Of a DNA stretch of 7,762 nucleotides, positions 5,909 to 7,762 are shown in pieces. A program made the translations under genes and the position numbers. Each line of letters opens with the position of its first letter. The stretch's first letter is position 1. Origin of the DNA: an uncultured bacterium (GTDB lineage Bacteria; Actinomycetota; Coriobacteriia; Coriobacteriales; Coriobacteriaceae). The stretch lies in assembly GCA_905214895.1 (NCBI GenBank), contig CAJMNP010000035.1, forward strand, positions 1 to 7,762, written 5' to 3'. The notes under the pieces were generated by a model. That model made no database searches, was not told the DNA's origin, and saw nothing but the letters and a program-made list of their open reading frames with translations.

Positions 5909-6901
5909 CTAGTAGTCGAGCTTCCACATGTAGCGGCGCGTCATGTAGTCCTTGTGGGTGACGGCAGAGAGCGCGCGCATGTACACGTTGTTGAGGATCG
6001 GCGCAAAGATCAGGTGGTTGAAGTACTCGCTCACGCTGTCCTTGATGTCGTTGAGGCCGAGCTCCTTGGCGTCGAGCTGATAGACGCGCTCGCCACCGTA
6101 CTGGTTGACGAAGCGGATGCCGCGCTCGTCGTTGCAGCGGCTACGGCCGACGCTGATGAGCTGGAACAGCGAGGTGCGCTTGTCCAGGATCTCGAAGGGG
6201 CCATGGAAGAAGTCGCAGGTGTTGATGGTGCAGGAGTCGATCTGCAGCATCTCCTGCACGTTGCAGATGCTAAAGACGTAGGCGGCACCAAAGAGCGGAC
6301 CTTGAGCCATCACGTTGATGCAGGGCTTGTCGGCGTTCTGCTCGGCCCACTTGGCAGCGAGCGGACGGGTATACTCGACGGCCTTGCGATAGATGGGATC
6401 GATCAGGTCGAAGGCGGCCATGGCGGTCTCGTACTCGGCATAGCCCTCGGTCTGCTGCGTAAGCTCCATGGCGATCATGGTCACGACGGCGGAGTTGGTA
6501 CGGCCCATGCAGGACTCGTCGACGGCCAGGCTGTCGTACTGGATCTTGTAGTCGCAGACCTCGGTGAGGCCGGACTCGTCGACATAGATAGCGATGGTGC
6601 TGGCACCGTGATCCTTGGCGACCTGGGCGGCGACGATGGTCTCCTTGGTGCCGCGCATGGACACGACGACGGCCAGGGTGTTCTCGTTAACGTAGGCCGG
6701 GGTGGCGTGCACGAACTCGTTGCTGGTGTAGCTGGAGCTCACGACCTGCGTGGCCTCGTGCTCCATAAAGTACTGGGCAGGATAGTTGCCGCCGTTGGAT
6801 CCGCCGGCGCCAATCCACACGACGCGCTTGATGCCGCCCTTGTCTGCCTTGCCAGCCAAAACCTGGGAGACGACATCCTTAACCTGTTCCTGAGTAGTCA
6901 T
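5909..6901 (-). CDS. SIS-domain sugar-phosphate deglycase (FrlB/FraB/Gfr family), copy 2
   Basis: A 330-residue paralogue of the deglycase at 607-1590, predicted to cleave a phosphorylated sugar-amine conjugate in the cytoplasm. The N-terminal SIS domain has WIGAGGSNGGNYPAQYF (29-45) and the phosphosugar loop SMRGTKET (81-88), one residue shorter than in copy 1. Glu217 (QEMLQ) and His233 (FFHGPFE) keep the 16-residue spacing of the catalytic pair. The residues before the His are TCDFFHG instead of TGEYFHG in copy 1, so the pocket differs. The C-terminus YMTRRYMWKLDY is typical of the family. AAAGG lies 10 nt before the ATG, and an out-of-frame ATG at 6908 is ignored. The gene is divergent from the GntR regulator with operator-like repeats between, so it is the most likely direct target. 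A glucoselysine- versus fructoselysine-type split with copy 1 is possible but not shown. Confidence 0.88.
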   Translation of the reverse strand: MTTQEQVKDVVSQVLAGKADKGGIKRVVWIGAGGSNGGNYPAQYFMEHEATQVVSSSYTSNEFVHATPAYVNENTLAVVVSMRGTKETIVAAQVAKDHGASTIAIYVDESGLTEVCDYKIQYDSLAVDESCMGRTNSAVVTMIAMELTQQTEGYAEYETAMAAFDLIDPIYRKAVEYTRPLAAKWAEQNADKPCINVMAQGPLFGAAYVFSICNVQEMLQIDSCTINTCDFFHGPFEILDKRTSLFQLISVGRSRCNDERGIRFVNQYGGERVYQLDAKELGLNDIKDSVSEYFNHLIFAPILNNVYMRALSAVTHKDYMTRRYMWKLDY

Positions 6902-6938
6902 CGTGCATCAGCCTTTCTTCTCGTTTGATGCTCTCGAT

Positions 6939-6955
6939 GGCATACAAGTTACATA
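6939..6955 (+). promoter_or_regulatory. Candidate GntR operator, site 1
   Basis: GGCATACAAGTTACATA at 6939-6955 is repeated with one change (C to G) at 7078-7094 in front of the regulator gene. It lies 38 nt upstream of the deglycase start codon, where it would overlap that gene's core promoter or early leader. A weak promoter may exist here on the minus strand (TCGACA, 17-bp gap, TAACTT). Confidence 0.55.
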
Positions 6956-6975
6956 CATGTTTTGGTTATGTCGAC

Positions 6976-6986
6976 TAGTTGTATGC
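6976..6986 (-). promoter_or_regulatory. Candidate GntR operator, inverted half-site
   Basis: TAGTTGTATGC is the reverse complement of GCATACAACTA and shares GCATACAA with the sites at 6939 and 7078. With site 1 it forms an inverted pair whose centres are about 35 bp apart, so two dimers or one looped complex could bind. It is a short match and weaker than the two direct copies. Confidence 0.4.
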
Positions 6987-7004
6987 TATATTTGTCTTAG
7001 AAAT

Positions 7005-7042
7005 ATTGCTGGTAAGGTTTTCGATTGTTCGTTACCAGCAGT
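7005..7042. other. Inverted repeat TGCTGGTAA / TTACCAGCA in the divergent intergenic region
   Basis: TGCTGGTAA (7007-7015) and TTACCAGCA (7032-7040) are exact reverse complements around a 16-nt spacer, with outer pairs at 7006-7041 (G-T) and 7005-7042. It may be a second operator or a leader hairpin. A T-rich stretch (GTTTTGTTCTTG) follows on the plus strand, so it could also act as a terminator, although no plus-strand gene lies upstream in the window. Confidence 0.45.
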
Positions 7043-7050
7043 TTTGTTCT

Positions 7051-7063
7051 TGTATTGAATACA
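7051..7063. promoter_or_regulatory. Perfect palindrome TGTATTGAATACA, candidate operator
   Basis: TGTATT-G-AATACA is a perfect odd-length palindrome midway between the divergent genes. Its half ATACA matches the ATACAA core of the repeats at 6939 and 7078, as expected for a dimeric HutC-type regulator. It lies just upstream of the proposed -35 box of the regulator gene. Confidence 0.45.
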
Positions 7064-7066
7064 TGC

Positions 7067-7096
7067 TTGCTTAGTTAGGCATACAAGTTAGATATA
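7067..7096 (+). promoter_or_regulatory. Weak candidate promoter of the GntR gene with operator site 2 inside
   Basis: TTGCTT (7067-7072) and GATATA (7091-7096) are 18 bp apart, 10 nt before the regulator start codon; both boxes are poor matches, and so short a distance would leave almost no leader. GGCATACAAGTTAGATA (7078-7094) fills the spacer and the -10 region, so a protein bound there would block transcription. This suggests autoregulation. Confidence 0.35.
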
Positions 7097-7106
7097 GGTT
7101 GGCAAT

Positions 7107-7762
7107 ATGAGCGTCTCATCTAAAAAGAAACTAAGCCAATACGAGCGCTTGGCGGGCATGCTGCGCGACCGCATCGCCGCCGGCACCTACGCGCGCGGAG
7201 ACAAGCTGCCGTCCGAGATGGAACTCATGGACGAATCGGGGCTGTCGCGCAGCACCGTGCGCCATGCCCTTAAGGTGCTCGTTGATGAGGGCCTGGTTCG
7301 CACCGAGCGCGGACGTGGTGCCTTTGTGGCCGACACGCCCGCGCTCCACGAGAACAACCTGGTGTTTTCGAGCTATACCAAGCAGGTCGAAGGCCAGGGC
7401 ATGAAGCCCACCACGCGCACCGTGGACTCGGGCTTTACCAAGGCGGGCGGCAGCATAGCTAAGTTCTTTGATGCCGCCGTGGGCAGCAAGCTCGTCAAAC
7501 TTGTCCGTCTGCGTTATCTGGACGATGCGCCGCTGTGCCTGGAGACCACCTATCTACCACCGAGCTTTGAGGCACTCATCGATCGCGATATCAACGGTTC
7601 GCTCTACGCCACGCTGCGACAGGAGTTCCATCGCGCACCGGCACAGGGGCATAAGACCTTTGAGGTGTGCTACGCCTCGCAAAACGAGGCGTTTTTGCTC
7701 AACGTTGAGCGCGGGCAGGCGCTGATCCTGATCACCGACTACGTCTACGACACCGACGGCCG
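7107..7762 (+). CDS. GntR-family (HutC subfamily) transcriptional regulator, C-terminus beyond window
   Basis: First 218 residues of a regulator cut by the right edge. An N-terminal winged helix-turn-helix (about 10-76) shows the GntR pattern: YERLAGMLRDRIAAGTYARG, then DKLPSEMELMDESGLSRSTVRHAL (32-55), then a wing ending RTERGRGAFV (65-74). The rest (about 86 onward) is a UTRA ligand-binding domain as in HutC/NagR, with VRLRYLDDAPLCLETTYLP (133-151) and a second half beginning near 165. Such proteins usually repress sugar or amine catabolic genes and release DNA when a phosphosugar or similar effector binds. A family of about 240-250 residues implies only about 25 residues are missing. The only start codon with correct register is ATG 7107, behind a weak AGG-containing ribosome site. 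Divergence from the deglycase and operator-like repeats between them make it the likely local regulator; FrlR and other Amadori-locus regulators are of the same family. Confidence 0.92.
   Translation, partial: MSVSSKKKLSQYERLAGMLRDRIAAGTYARGDKLPSEMELMDESGLSRSTVRHALKVLVDEGLVRTERGRGAFVADTPALHENNLVFSSYTKQVEGQGMKPTTRTVDSGFTKAGGSIAKFFDAAVGSKLVKLVRLRYLDDAPLCLETTYLPPSFEALIDRDINGSLYATLRQEFHRAPAQGHKTFEVCYASQNEAFLLNVERGQALILITDYVYDTDG

Noticed and set aside
5954..6928. Plus-strand frame of 324 codons opposite the second deglycase
   Set aside because: Same codon-bias artefact: a low-complexity Val/Asp/Gly/Leu protein with no motif and no ribosome site.

Overview
The window looks like a catabolic locus from a moderately high-GC, gut-type actinobacterium, most plausibly Collinsella or a close relative (Coriobacteriia). 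That assignment is inference: it rests on G/C-ending codons, strong GGAGG ribosome binding sites, mannose-family PTS content, and hairpin repeats that I associate from memory with Collinsella genomes. Nothing in the window fixes the taxon.

Layout. Everything except the last gene lies on the minus strand. Reading in the direction of transcription: a divergent GntR/HutC regulator (7107 to the right edge, plus strand, cut by the window) faces a SIS-domain sugar-phosphate deglycase (6901-5909). Next come an EamA/DMT-type permease (5677-4595), then a mannose-family PTS as fused EIIA-EIIB (4390-3467), EIIC (3430-2636) and EIID (2622-1789). A second SIS-domain deglycase (1590-607) follows, with an intrinsic terminator behind it (573-536). 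A HAD phosphatase (447 to the left edge, cut by the window) ends the window.

How the genes may work together. The PTS would import an Amadori-type sugar-amine (such as fructoselysine, glucoselysine or fructose-asparagine) and phosphorylate it on entry. The two SIS proteins keep the Glu/His pair of the FrlB/FraB/Gfr deglycases and would split the phosphorylated conjugate into a hexose-6-phosphate and a free amine or amino acid. This matches the logic of the Salmonella gfr locus (mannose-family PTS plus two deglycases, no dedicated kinase), but with fused EIIAB, a different gene order and an added permease that could handle the released amine. The exact substrate cannot be read from sequence.

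Regulation. The divergent region between the regulator and its neighbouring deglycase holds repeated GCATACAA-type half-sites, the best candidate operators for the GntR protein. The PTS operon and the permease have their own promoters, which share a different element (CGTTATA). Several intergenic hairpins, two of them sharing the core AAAGGGACAG, look like dispersed palindromic repeats. No RNA genes, CRISPR array, insertion sequence or gene-free stretch above 300 bases was seen.
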